NCBI GenBank assembly: GCA_000435515.1
Contig: FR884174.1
Span: forward strand, 24,551-37,485
From: Firmicutes bacterium CAG:582
Lineage (GTDB): Bacteria > Bacillota_I > Bacilli_A > RF39 > UBA660
Reading direction: 5' to 3'
Length of the DNA: 12,935 nucleotides
Shown here: one piece after another, positions 1 to 6,248 of the stretch
Numbering within the stretch: the first letter of the stretch is position 1
Layout: the number at the start of each line of letters is the position of its first letter
The notes under the pieces: generated by a model
Told to the model about the DNA's origin: nothing
The model's database searches: none
What the model saw: only the letters and a program-made list of their open reading frames with translations
Translations under genes and position numbers: made by a program

Positions 1-228
1 CTTTTATACACCGACACTTTCAAAAAAGGAAAATTTGAAATAGGCAAAATTACATATGCTGGAAAAATAAAGTCAACATATTTAAGTTATGGTGACAATG
101 AATTTAATGAGGTTATTATTTATAACAAAGAAGAAAACAAAATTAATTATTATTTATTTATAGTACCTATAGTTATACTGGTACTGATAATTGCATTAAT
201 AAGAAGGAGGAAAAAATATGAAAGGTAG
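1..228 (+). CDS. C-terminal fragment of a membrane-anchored cohesin-like surface protein (5' truncated by window edge)
   Basis: The reading frame is open from base 1 and ends at TAG 226-228, giving 75 residues of a longer protein. The first residues (LYTDTFKKGKFEIGKITY) resemble residues 91-108 of the next gene product (LYTDTMKSNSFSIGTVTL), so this is probably the end of the same cohesin-like beta-sandwich domain. A charged linker follows, then one hydrophobic helix (about residues 50-67) and a basic RRRKK stop-transfer tail, so the domain lies outside the cell and the C-terminus inside. The stop lies 8 bases beyond the ATG of the next gene, and the Shine-Dalgarno site of that gene lies inside this frame, so the two are co-transcribed and probably translationally coupled. 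Homology is judged by eye; the N-terminus is unseen. Confidence 0.75.
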   Translation, partial: LLYTDTFKKGKFEIGKITYAGKIKSTYLSYGDNEFNEVIIYNKEENKINYYLFIVPIVILVLIIALIRRRKKYER

Positions 229-1645
229 AACTTTAGTAGGATTGATCATGTTAAGTTTAGCATTAATTTTACCAAATAGTGTTCAAGCTGCTGGCAGTTT
301 TAGAGTAAGCGTTAAATGTAATAATGTTGAAGTTGGAAATACAACTAAATGTACTTTAACAGGAACTGCAAGTGGAACAGAAATATCAAGTTTTCATGGA
401 AAAATAAATGTTTCTGGAAATGCATCTTTTGAAAGTTTTCAAGCAGGTTCTGGCTGGATTGGTGAAGGTAGTAATGGTGTAATAGATTTATACACTGATA
501 CAATGAAATCAAATTCTTTCTCCATAGGAACAGTTACTTTAAAAACAACTGCTGTTGGAAGTGGATCTTTGACTATTTCTGGAATAGAGGCAAGTGATTC
601 AAATTTTGAAAACATAAGTGGAATTAATAATGCAACTGGAAGTTTTAAAATTAATGATCATATAACGAAAACAACGACAACAAAAAAAATAACTACTGCT
701 GCAAGTAACAATGTTACTGAAAAAATAACAACTACAACTACACAATATATAGCTCCTTTAAGATTAACAAGTTTAACAGTTGATAATTTTCAAATAACAA
801 ATGAAAATGGAATATATTATGTAACTGTTAATCAAGATACAACCGAAGTAAATATTAATGCAACAGCTGCTGAGGGAATAACGATAATAGGTTTAGGTAA
901 GCGTACTTTAGCCGACGGAAAAAATGTTGTAGAATTAGTTTTAAGAAATACTTTTGATCAAACAGCAACAGTGAGTTTGATTATAACTAAACCAAATGGT
1001 GAAAAAGAAGTTGACACTAAATTAAGCGAATTAAAAATAGTTAATTATCCGTTTACATTTAATCCTGAAACCTTGGAATACAAAGTTACAATTCCTTACA
1101 ATATTAATGAAATATATGTAATGGCTATACCTAAAGATGAGAATGTAACTATAAGAAACGATGGCCTACAAGTTTTAAGCAAAGGGAAAAATACTATAGT
1201 TGTAACATCAAATTTTGGAGACTTAAACGAAACAAAATATACAATAACAATTACAAGAAGTTATACCAATTTAATATTTGCAATACTATTTTTCTTTACT
1301 GGTGGTAGTTTCATGATTTATTCATTTTTTACTATTAAAAAAACAAAAAAGATAAAAGAAGAAGCCATAAATAAAGTTGCTGAGGAAAAACGTGAAGTAG
1401 TTAATCAAAATATGAAAGTTAAAGCATCCTTTAATGGAGAAAGCAGCGTTGGAGTTGGAAAACGTATAGTTATCCCAACTAGAGTAGTTGCTTCTCATGT
1501 TGTAAATGATGCTCCAAATGATAAAATATTAAGTTCAAATACACCAGCTCCTCAAGTAAAGGTAATAAAAACAATTAATACAAATGGTATTAATCAACAA
1601 GTTATATCTGTAAATAAAGACAAAGTTGGTGAAATACATGAATAA
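218..1645 (+). CDS. Secreted, membrane-anchored surface protein with cohesin-like and cadherin-like beta-sandwich domains
   Basis: This is a 475-residue surface protein. Residues 1-25 form a signal peptide (KGR, hydrophobic core, cleavage near VQA-AG). Residues about 26-145 resemble a cohesin/carbohydrate-binding-like beta-sandwich, with a Cys pair (C34, C45) that could form a disulfide. Residues 148-177 are a Thr-rich linker of the kind often glycosylated. Residues about 181-260 and 268-347 look like two cadherin-like beta-sandwich repeats (PF12733 type; pattern L..L.V....F..E.....V.V). A membrane helix spans about 350-373, followed by KKTKK and a cytoplasmic tail of about 100 residues, which is long for such an anchor. 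The ATG has a strong AAGGAGG site at 204-210. The gene overlaps both neighbours by a few bases, indicating one operon. The likely role is adhesion or binding at the envelope; the ligand is unknown. It is not a cellulosomal cohesin by any visible dockerin partner. Confidence 0.8.
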   Translation: MKGRTLVGLIMLSLALILPNSVQAAGSFRVSVKCNNVEVGNTTKCTLTGTASGTEISSFHGKINVSGNASFESFQAGSGWIGEGSNGVIDLYTDTMKSNSFSIGTVTLKTTAVGSGSLTISGIEASDSNFENISGINNATGSFKINDHITKTTTTKKITTAASNNVTEKITTTTTQYIAPLRLTSLTVDNFQITNENGIYYVTVNQDTTEVNINATAAEGITIIGLGKRTLADGKNVVELVLRNTFDQTATVSLIITKPNGEKEVDTKLSELKIVNYPFTFNPETLEYKVTIPYNINEIYVMAIPKDENVTIRNDGLQVLSKGKNTIVVTSNFGDLNETKYTITITRSYTNLIFAILFFFTGGSFMIYSFFTIKKTKKIKEEAINKVAEEKREVVNQNMKVKASFNGESSVGVGKRIVIPTRVVASHVVNDAPNDKILSSNTPAPQVKVIKTINTNGINQQVISVNKDKVGEIHE

Positions 1646-2378
1646 TCAAAACATTCCTTTCTTGGATCGAGAAAGAGAAAATGTTCAAGAAGCGACTATT
1701 GAAGCAAATAATAATGTTAATGAACAAAAGGTTAATAATGTAAATAATAGAATCAAAGTAAAAAAGAAAAACAAATTTTTATCATTTTTAATAATTCTCA
1801 TTTGCTTAATTTTAGCTGTATCATTAACATATTATGGTGTTAAATATATTACTAAAAAAATGAATAATATAACTCAAAGCACTACGACTACAGAACCAGC
1901 AAGTGATCCAGCAAGAGAATATATAACTGATATAAATAAGGTTAGAAAGTTAAGAAGTGAAAAAGAAATAATATATCTTTTACCAGCTTTCTCTAACTAT
2001 AAAGTGATTTCAATTGACATTAGTAATAAAGAATTAATAACTAATAAATATGGAACATATAATATATTAAGTGATGGTTTTGAAATTTGTTATGGAAATG
2101 ATGTATATAATTATGTATTAACAAAAAAGGGTGTAATAAATGATATAGATTTCATAATAGATGACAGTGAATATAAATATTACACAAATAATCAAGATAT
2201 AATTCTTTTAAATGCATCAGATAACTATACTCATGCATATATTATAAAAGAGGATGGAAGCGTAAAAGAGGAAACCTTTACGGAAGAAATCGACAAAATC
2301 GTCATTGGAAATGATACCTTTATTAAAAATGGTGATGACTTATTATTCAATAATGTAAGTTATATTTATATATCATAA
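1638..2378 (+). CDS. Single-pass membrane protein of unknown function, third gene of the surface operon
   Basis: The product is 246 residues from ATG 1638. A TTG 12 bases upstream is also in frame, but the GGTG at 1628-1631 is correctly spaced only for the ATG. Residues 1-46 are Asn/Glu-rich and then very basic (KVKKKNK), a cytoplasmic segment. Residues about 47-69 are a membrane helix. A short Thr-rich stretch (QSTTTTEPAS) leads to an extracytoplasmic domain of about 150 residues, probably beta-rich, with no motif I recognise. It starts inside the end of the preceding gene (8-base overlap), so the two are coupled and may work together at the envelope. It shares its layout (acidic/Asn-rich cytoplasmic end, one helix, beta-rich ectodomain) with the 683-residue protein at 7534-9585, though I see no clear sequence match. 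Confidence 0.75.
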   Translation: MNNQNIPFLDRERENVQEATIEANNNVNEQKVNNVNNRIKVKKKNKFLSFLIILICLILAVSLTYYGVKYITKKMNNITQSTTTTEPASDPAREYITDINKVRKLRSEKEIIYLLPAFSNYKVISIDISNKELITNKYGTYNILSDGFEICYGNDVYNYVLTKKGVINDIDFIIDDSEYKYYTNNQDIILLNASDNYTHAYIIKEDGSVKEETFTEEIDKIVIGNDTFIKNGDDLLFNNVSYIYIS

Positions 2379-2415
2379 ATTTGATATTTAACTAATTATT
2401 TGATATACTTAATAG

Positions 2416-2440
2416 GTCGCGACAAGTAAAGCGACTTGTT
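2416..2440. repeat. Small inverted repeat after the surface operon
   Basis: ACAAGT (2422-2427) and ACTTGT (2434-2439) form a 6-bp stem with a 6-base loop, and GTCGC (2416-2420) can alternatively pair with GCGAC (2431-2435). There is no T-run on either strand, so a standard terminator is not supported. It is notable only as a GC-richer island between the surface operon and the promoter of the HD gene. Confidence 0.3.
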
Positions 2441-2477
2441 AAGTAATGAAAAATTAGAATATTTAATTATTGATATA

Positions 2478-2486
2478 TGATATAAT
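2478..2486 (+). promoter_or_regulatory. Extended -10 promoter for the HD-domain gene
   Basis: TGATATAAT is a perfect extended -10 (TGn plus TATAAT at 2481-2486). No good -35 lies 16-18 bases upstream. Transcription would start near 2493, downstream of an in-frame ATG at 2470, which argues for translation from ATG 2509. Confidence 0.55.
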
Positions 2487-2508
2487 TTTTTCAAAGTGGA
2501 GTGGTAAA

Positions 2509-3030
2509 ATGAAAACTAATTTAAGTTTTGATGATATAGCAAAAGAAATTATTAAAAATGAAAAATATTTAAAAATAAAAAATGAATCGCATCATGGTAT
2601 TACAAGATATATTCATTCTATGCGTGTAGCGAGAAATGTTTATAAAGTATCTAAAAAATTGAATTTAGATTATGTTTCAGCTACAAGAGCAGCTATATTG
2701 CATGATTTCTTTACAAACGAAGAGTTTGGAAGCAATCATGGTTTAATTCAAGGAGTTGTTCATCCTGACATCGCCTTAGCAAATGCTAAAGGAGAATTCA
2801 AACTAAATAAAATAGAGGAAAATGCTATAGCAGCTCATATGTTTCCTTTATGTATGACTTTACCTAAATATAAAGAATCATGGGTATTAACTCTTGTTGA
2901 TAAAGTAGTTGCTATCTATGAATATGCAAGTTATAAATTCAGCTATACAAAAGTAACTGGTAAAGTGTCTACAGCATTAAGTTTATCATTAATTTTTGCA
3001 TTTAATGTATTAACAATGGGAAAAAAATAA
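2509..3030 (+). CDS. HD-domain metal-dependent phosphohydrolase
   Basis: The product is 173 residues from ATG 2509, chosen because GGAG at 2498-2501 is well spaced and the extended -10 promoter excludes the ATG at 2470. The fold is that of the HD superfamily: H36 in YIHSMRVA, the H65-D66 doublet in AAILHDFF, then H77, H85 in the HPDIALANA segment, H110 in AHMFPL, and D131 in the VDKVVA helix. The pattern H...HD...HP.IALENA...HM.PL...P...ES....DK..A matches a family of uncharacterised HD hydrolases common in Clostridia and related Firmicutes. All metal ligands appear present, so it should be active on a phosphoester, possibly a nucleotide, but the substrate cannot be told. It is transcribed alone, and its terminator hairpin overlaps its last codons. 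Confidence 0.8.
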   Translation: MKTNLSFDDIAKEIIKNEKYLKIKNESHHGITRYIHSMRVARNVYKVSKKLNLDYVSATRAAILHDFFTNEEFGSNHGLIQGVVHPDIALANAKGEFKLNKIEENAIAAHMFPLCMTLPKYKESWVLTLVDKVVAIYEYASYKFSYTKVTGKVSTALSLSLIFAFNVLTMGKK

Positions 3031-3046
3031 TCTCATTGTTTTTATT
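3012..3046 (+). terminator. Rho-independent terminator of the HD gene
   Basis: AACAATGGGA (3012-3021) pairs with TCTCATTGTT (3031-3040), 10 bp including one G-U pair, with a 9-base A-rich loop, followed by a T-rich run. The left arm and loop contain the last codons and the TAA stop of the HD gene. Confidence 0.75.
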
Positions 3047-3058
3047 TATAATCATTTA

Positions 3059-3067
3059 TGTTATAAT
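3059..3067 (+). promoter_or_regulatory. Extended -10 promoter for tRNA-Arg
   Basis: TGTTATAAT ends 8 bases before the first tRNA base, leaving almost no 5' leader. No convincing -35 is visible at normal spacing, as expected for an extended -10 promoter. Confidence 0.6.
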
Positions 3068-3075
3068 TTTTATAT

Positions 3076-3150
3076 GTCCTGGTAGTACAATGGATAGTAC
3101 AAGGCTCTCCTAAAGCTTAGATACGAGTTCGATTCTCGTCTGGGACACCA
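3076..3150 (+). tRNA. tRNA-Arg, anticodon CCT
   Basis: A complete 75-base cloverleaf folds by hand. The acceptor stem pairs GTCCTGG with CTGGGAC (two G-U pairs), with discriminator A and an encoded CCA. The D stem is GTAC/GTAC around AATGGATA. The anticodon stem is AGGCT/AGCTT around loop CTCCTAA, so the anticodon is CCT, reading the arginine codon AGG. The variable loop is AGAT. The T stem is ACGAG/CTCGT around TTCGATT. The gene stands alone between the HD-gene terminator and its own terminator at 3189-3217. Confidence 0.95.
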
Positions 3151-3188
3151 TTGGAGAATTCGTTCGATTGTTAGAATTTTTAATATAT

Positions 3189-3217
3189 ATTAGTCTGAAA
3201 TATGACTAATTTTTTTG
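3189..3217 (+). terminator. Rho-independent terminator after tRNA-Arg
   Basis: ATTAGTC (3189-3195) pairs with GACTAAT (3204-3210) around an 8-base loop and is followed directly by a run of seven further T. It lies 39 bases after the tRNA. Confidence 0.75.
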
Positions 3218-3277
3218 TTAACTAAAAATTTTGAGAATGTATTTTGTCTCTTTTGTCAGTATACTAATAAGTTCGCT

Positions 3278-3307
3278 TTAGTCAAATAGAAAAGTATATG
3301 ATATAAT
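3278..3307 (+). promoter_or_regulatory. Promoter of the DUF1835/DUF3658 gene
   Basis: TTAGTC (3278-3283) as a -35 is followed by an 18-base spacer and TATAAT (3302-3307) in the extended form TGATATAAT. The predicted start near 3314 sits at the Shine-Dalgarno site AGAAGGTGAT (3314-3323), so the leader is very short. Confidence 0.6.
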
Positions 3308-3326
3308 CTCATTAGAAGGTGATTAT

Positions 3327-4142
3327 TTGAAACTATCTGAAATAACAAAAGAAACATTATATGATGGTGATATTCAAAAAATAGAATCTGAAAGTACTAG
3401 TGTAATTGAAATTGTTTCTAGTGATTCTGAATTAGGATTACTAAAAAGAAGTGGAAACAAAAATTTAAAAATTTGTTTGCCATTATGTTTATCTATTGGT
3501 AGTCTTGATGGAATGAAGTGTTTAAAAAGAACTGAACTAGAAAAATATATTAATTTAAATGAGAATAAACTGTTTGAAAATGGCTTTGATTTTAAATATG
3601 AATATAACAAATTAATAGAATATGCCAATATTGCAACTAAAATAAGAATATGGTCAAGTCATTTAGATTGTGACGATTATTGTTTATTATTATATTTATG
3701 TTATTTATTAAACGATAAAAATATAAGTGTAATATATTCAGAAGAACTTGATTGGAAAGCAACAACATTGGGAAGTGTATCCGAAAAAGAGCTAAAAATA
3801 TTAGAACAAAAAGAGCATATTTTAAAACCGGTTGAAAAAGATAATTTTAGTAATGAATGGGAAAAACTAATTAAAGATAATACTGAACTTAGATTTATGG
3901 TGAATGGTAAAGTTATATCAAAAGATATTAATTATTTTGATAATGATATAGTAAAAAAAATGGAGAAATTAGGTCGAGTAAATATACATACTTTAGTTGC
4001 AGAATTAATGGGAAATCCAATTATTCCTTCCGTAAAATATTCAGATTGGATCTATATTTATTTAATAAATAGGCTTATTAATAATGAGTTAATAGAAAAA
4101 TCAGTTGAAAATAATATAACGTATGTTGAAGTAACTAGATAA
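3327..4142 (+). CDS. DUF1835 and DUF3658 domain-containing protein
   Basis: The product is a 271-residue cytoplasmic protein starting at TTG 3327, supported by AAGGTG (3316-3321) five bases upstream; the first internal Met lies about 63 residues in. Residues about 25-135 match DUF1835: a strand and S-D-S-E-LG-LLK, then LPLCLSIGSLDG, then RIWSSHLDCDDYCLLLYL, which corresponds to the family's IW.S....E...L motif. Residues about 145-265 match DUF3658: TLGSVSEKEL, EWEKLIKDNTELR, NGKVIS, INYFDNDI, and a C-terminal winged-helix-like SDWIYIYLINRLINNELIE. The biochemical role of this family is not established to my knowledge. The protein is rich in Cys (C50, C54, C65, C115, C119, C125), without an obvious metal-site pattern. 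It is transcribed alone and converges on the minus-strand NTPase locus. Confidence 0.75.
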   Translation: MKLSEITKETLYDGDIQKIESESTSVIEIVSSDSELGLLKRSGNKNLKICLPLCLSIGSLDGMKCLKRTELEKYINLNENKLFENGFDFKYEYNKLIEYANIATKIRIWSSHLDCDDYCLLLYLCYLLNDKNISVIYSEELDWKATTLGSVSEKELKILEQKEHILKPVEKDNFSNEWEKLIKDNTELRFMVNGKVISKDINYFDNDIVKKMEKLGRVNIHTLVAELMGNPIIPSVKYSDWIYIYLINRLINNELIEKSVENNITYVEVTR

Positions 4143-4169
4143 ATAGACCCCTTTATCAATACTTAAAAG

Positions 4170-4197
4170 TGCTCGTTTTTTTTTTTGAAAATGAGCA
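4170..4197. terminator. Possible hairpin terminator between convergent genes
   Basis: TGCTCGTTTT (4170-4179) pairs with AAAATGAGCA (4188-4197), 10 bp with one G-T. The T-run is mostly in the left arm and loop, and neither strand has a clear T-run after the stem, so termination efficiency is doubtful. Its place between converging genes favours the call. Confidence 0.4.
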
Positions 4198-4290
4198 TAA
4201 TAATTAAGCATGATATGAAAGCAAAATATACGAGATTTTTGTTAAATTTCAATTATATCCATTCTTATAATGCATATAAAGGCGAGCCTT

Positions 4291-4335
4291 ATGAAAAAAG
4301 TAGGTTATATATTATCATTATTTTTTTTATTTTAA
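4291..4335 (+). CDS. Possible 14-residue hydrophobic micro-peptide
   Basis: ATG 4291 to TAA 4335 encodes MKKVGYILSLFFLF. An AAGG core lies 9 bases upstream, and a TATAAT hexamer is at 4266-4271 without a good -35. It has the form of a signal-peptide start or a tiny membrane peptide. It may equally be chance in A+T-rich DNA or the remains of a decayed gene. Confidence 0.15.
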   Translation: MKKVGYILSLFFLF

Positions 4336-4370
4336 AATAAATCGTATCTTTATATATTTATTTTATTTTT

Positions 4371-5333
4371 TTATATAAGTGGTTTATTTTTTTGTAAAAT
4401 ATTTATTCTATATTCTAGAAGTTTTTTTCCTCTTTTCTTTTTTAATTTATTTACATAATTATTTAACTTTTTTTTATTAACATCATCAAAATACTTCAAA
4501 TATATTTCCCAAATTGTATAAGTCCAACGCCATTCGGACAATTCTATTTCAGAATCTAATTTTGGAAGTAGAAAGTTGTTTCGCTCACAAGTATCGGCAA
4601 AATATTTTTTTTCTTTTTCATTATATGGTTGATTAAATTTCCATTTGAAGTAATTAAAAAAATCGGTATTTAAATCATTAGATTTATACTTTTGCAATAA
4701 TATAATTGTTTTGTCTTTAAAATACTTTTTTTGTACCTCTTTGTTATAATTATCGATAAAATCAGCTAAAATAGGTGATTCATTTGTCAATGAACTAAAC
4801 TTATCAATTTTATTTTGATATTCTTCTTTGCTTAAGTCATAATATTGCTCAAATAATATATTCTTTGTATGTAGAAAGATGATTTCTTGTTTGAATCCTA
4901 AATTTAACACATTATTCCAATTTAATAAAGTGTAAAGATCATTAATTAATTCTTCAATTGTAATTATTTTGTATTTTTCAGATTTTATACTATTATACAT
5001 TTCTTTTACTTTAATAGTTATCTTCTCAGTTGAAAGATAAAAAACACTTTTTTCTTGTTTTTTCTTTTCAATAAAAGAAGTTATAATTTTATTAAATGTG
5101 TAGATTAAATCATCATCTATTTCACCATTATATATTTTTATGACATAATCAACAAGTGATGATTCAACATCATAACCAAATATAGAATTTCCACTAAAAT
5201 AATGATTTGAAATTCTTGAGGAAATATCTGAGTCAAATTTTTTCATCCAATTAAACTCATCATAGTCAGAAGTATTTTCACTGGTTTCATCAGGCTTATA
5301 TAATTCTTCATTAATTTCAATTGTAACTGCCAT
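4371..5333 (-). CDS. C-terminal part of a KAP-type P-loop NTPase, in a frame shifted from the N-terminal part
   Basis: From ATG 5333 this encodes 320 residues, predicted mostly helical, rich in Lys/Asn/Glu and aromatics, with a strongly basic C-terminus (KKLNNYVNKLKKKRGKK). It has no NTPase motif of its own. No Shine-Dalgarno sequence precedes the ATG; the upstream bases are CTTAAAAATTGT. The same frame stays open upstream to 5390 and reads KKYDEKIYLVILKNC directly into MAVTIEIN, which looks like natural protein. It therefore most likely continues the upstream NTPase as the helical C-terminal region usual in KAP proteins. It could also be expressed as a separate subunit by reinitiation, but nothing in the sequence favours that. 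No stand-alone family is recognised. Confidence 0.65.
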   Translation of the reverse strand: MAVTIEINEELYKPDETSENTSDYDEFNWMKKFDSDISSRISNHYFSGNSIFGYDVESSLVDYVIKIYNGEIDDDLIYTFNKIITSFIEKKKQEKSVFYLSTEKITIKVKEMYNSIKSEKYKIITIEELINDLYTLLNWNNVLNLGFKQEIIFLHTKNILFEQYYDLSKEEYQNKIDKFSSLTNESPILADFIDNYNKEVQKKYFKDKTIILLQKYKSNDLNTDFFNYFKWKFNQPYNEKEKKYFADTCERNNFLLPKLDSEIELSEWRWTYTIWEIYLKYFDDVNKKKLNNYVNKLKKKRGKKLLEYRINILQKNKPLI

Positions 5334-5350
5334 ACAATTTTTAAGAATTA

Positions 5351-5390
5351 CTAAATATATTTTTTCGTCATATTTTTTAAAAGATGTATT
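5351..5390 (-). other. Frameshift junction between the two halves of the KAP NTPase
   Basis: The two minus-strand frames overlap only here: the C-terminal frame opens after a TGA at 5393-5391, and the N-terminal frame closes at TAG 5353-5351. Within it, reading 5'-3' on the minus strand, is CTT TTA AAA AAT, which contains the heptamer T TTA AAA of the X XXY YYZ slippery type and a run of six A (5378-5373). A -1 slip, or one extra A, joins the frames as HLLK-KYDEKIYLVILKNC-MAV, giving one protein of about 584 residues. I see no stable hairpin just downstream. An inherited or assembly single-base deletion is the simpler alternative. Confidence 0.6.
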
Positions 5391-6124
5391 TCAACTATTT
5401 CCAAAAACAAATTTATAGCCTTATTTATGGTCCTTAAATTCCTAACATAATGCTTTTCTAAAAAAGAATTAATAAAATTAGTTAATAATTCTTTAGAAAT
5501 ATAATCATTTAATTTATTAACAACTAGTGATTCAATTGCATCAAAAGAAAAAGAGTCAATTTTATATTCTTTTTCAACAATCTTTTCTTTAAACTTTTCC
5601 CATGTTTTTTTGTCACCACTATTTAAGTTTTTTTCATCACCAATTAAAACAATTTTAACTTTTTCGGTTGTTGATAATTCTTCTATCAATCCCATTACAT
5701 CTTCAATTGGAATATTCGCACTTTTTCTTTCTAAATCATCGATTATAATTATTAAGTCTTCCTTTTTAAACAATTTAGAAAATTCTTGAATAAGACTTTT
5801 ATTCTTAATATATAAATTTGAAATGCTGATTCCAAAATATGAAATAGATGTTTGAATATTAGAAAATAATTTTTTCGCTTTTTTTGCGTACTTATGCAAC
5901 GTATTTAATTTTTTTATCAATTCATTATTTAATGCTTCTATAATAGAATCAAAGTTTGTTTTGCCAAATAGACTTATATAAACAATGTTATTTCCACATT
6001 TATTACGATATTCATTAGTATAATAACTTTTCCCAATACCCCATGGACCATTGATAAATATTTTCTTATAAGTATTATTTTCATTGAAATGTTTGAGTAT
6101 ATTCATAATCTCTTTTGATTCCAT
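5351..6124 (-). CDS. KAP-family P-loop NTPase, N-terminal NTPase domain
   Basis: The product is 257 residues from ATG 6124. The alternative GTG at 6133 lies inside the Shine-Dalgarno site AAGGTG (6136-6131) and is rejected. Walker A is GPWGIGKS at residues 26-33. Walker B plus the KAP signature is LIIIIDDLER, ending near residue 133. KIVLIGDEKNL (about 157-167) looks like sensor 1, and RNLRTINKAINLF (about 228-240) like the arginine-bearing sensor-2 helix. KAP NTPases normally carry a long C-terminal helical region, which is missing here and is found in the following shifted frame. Members include PifA of plasmid F and the QatA subunit of an anti-phage system, so defence is one possible role; the fold alone does not prove it. 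This is the only minus-strand transcription unit in the window, divergent from the gene at 6249. Confidence 0.75.
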   Translation of the reverse strand: MESKEIMNILKHFNENNTYKKIFINGPWGIGKSYYTNEYRNKCGNNIVYISLFGKTNFDSIIEALNNELIKKLNTLHKYAKKAKKLFSNIQTSISYFGISISNLYIKNKSLIQEFSKLFKKEDLIIIIDDLERKSANIPIEDVMGLIEELSTTEKVKIVLIGDEKNLNSGDKKTWEKFKEKIVEKEYKIDSFSFDAIESLVVNKLNDYISKELLTNFINSFLEKHYVRNLRTINKAINLFLEIVEIHLLKNMTKKYI

Positions 6125-6144
6125 GTGCGTCACCTTAATTATTT

Positions 6145-6174
6145 ATTATAGCACGGGTTAATTTAATAGGTAAA
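6145..6174 (-). promoter_or_regulatory. Promoter of the KAP NTPase locus
   Basis: On the minus strand TTTACC (6174-6169) is followed by 18 bases and TATAAT (6150-6145), with an extended TGC before the -10. The start would fall near 6138, giving a leader of about 14 bases carrying AAGGTG. Confidence 0.55.
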
Positions 6175-6191
6175 TGATATAAACAAAAAAG

Positions 6192-6220
6192 TTGAAAAAT
6201 AAAGTAAAATCAGTTATAAT
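6192..6220 (+). promoter_or_regulatory. Promoter of the transglutaminase-like operon
   Basis: TTGAAA (6192-6197), a 17-base spacer and TATAAT (6215-6220) make one of the best promoters in the window. Transcription would start near 6227. An in-frame TTG at 6192 is the -35 itself, so translation must start downstream, at ATG 6249. Confidence 0.75.
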
Positions 6221-6242
6221 ACCCCTTGTTTTTACGAGGGGT
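6221..6242. promoter_or_regulatory. Inverted repeat at the transcription start: candidate operator or leader hairpin
   Basis: ACCCCT (6221-6226) and AGGGGT (6237-6242) form a perfect 6-bp inverted repeat with a 10-base centre, extendable to 8 bp with TG/CG. It begins directly after the -10 and spans the predicted start. The right half contains the Shine-Dalgarno sequence GAGGGGTG of the next gene. In DNA it could be an operator for a dimeric repressor; if transcription starts early enough it could hide the ribosome site. Such a G/C-rich dyad stands out against the A+T-rich background. Confidence 0.5.
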
Positions 6243-6248
6243 GTTTGT

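Noticed and set aside
2470..2508. In-frame ATG at 2470 as the start of the HD gene
   Set aside because: It lies upstream of the predicted transcription start from TGATATAAT and has no ribosome site; ATG 2509 has GGAG at good spacing.
3076..3150. tRNA-Arg as the attachment site of an integrated element carrying the KAP locus
   Set aside because: I found no repeat of the tRNA 3' end downstream in the window, and no integrase gene.
3127..3169. GTTCGATT repeated at 3127-3134 and 3162-3169, suggesting a tRNA remnant
   Set aside because: Only eight bases match and no cloverleaf can be drawn around the second copy.
4143..4370. A CRISPR array, repeat cluster or structured RNA in the longest gene-free gap
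   Set aside because: Only one hairpin and low-complexity A/T runs are present; there are no regularly spaced repeats and no recognisable RNA fold.
6192..6248. TTG at 6192 as the start of the transglutaminase-like gene
   Set aside because: It is the -35 TTGAAA of a strong promoter. ATG 6249 has GAGGGGTG upstream.
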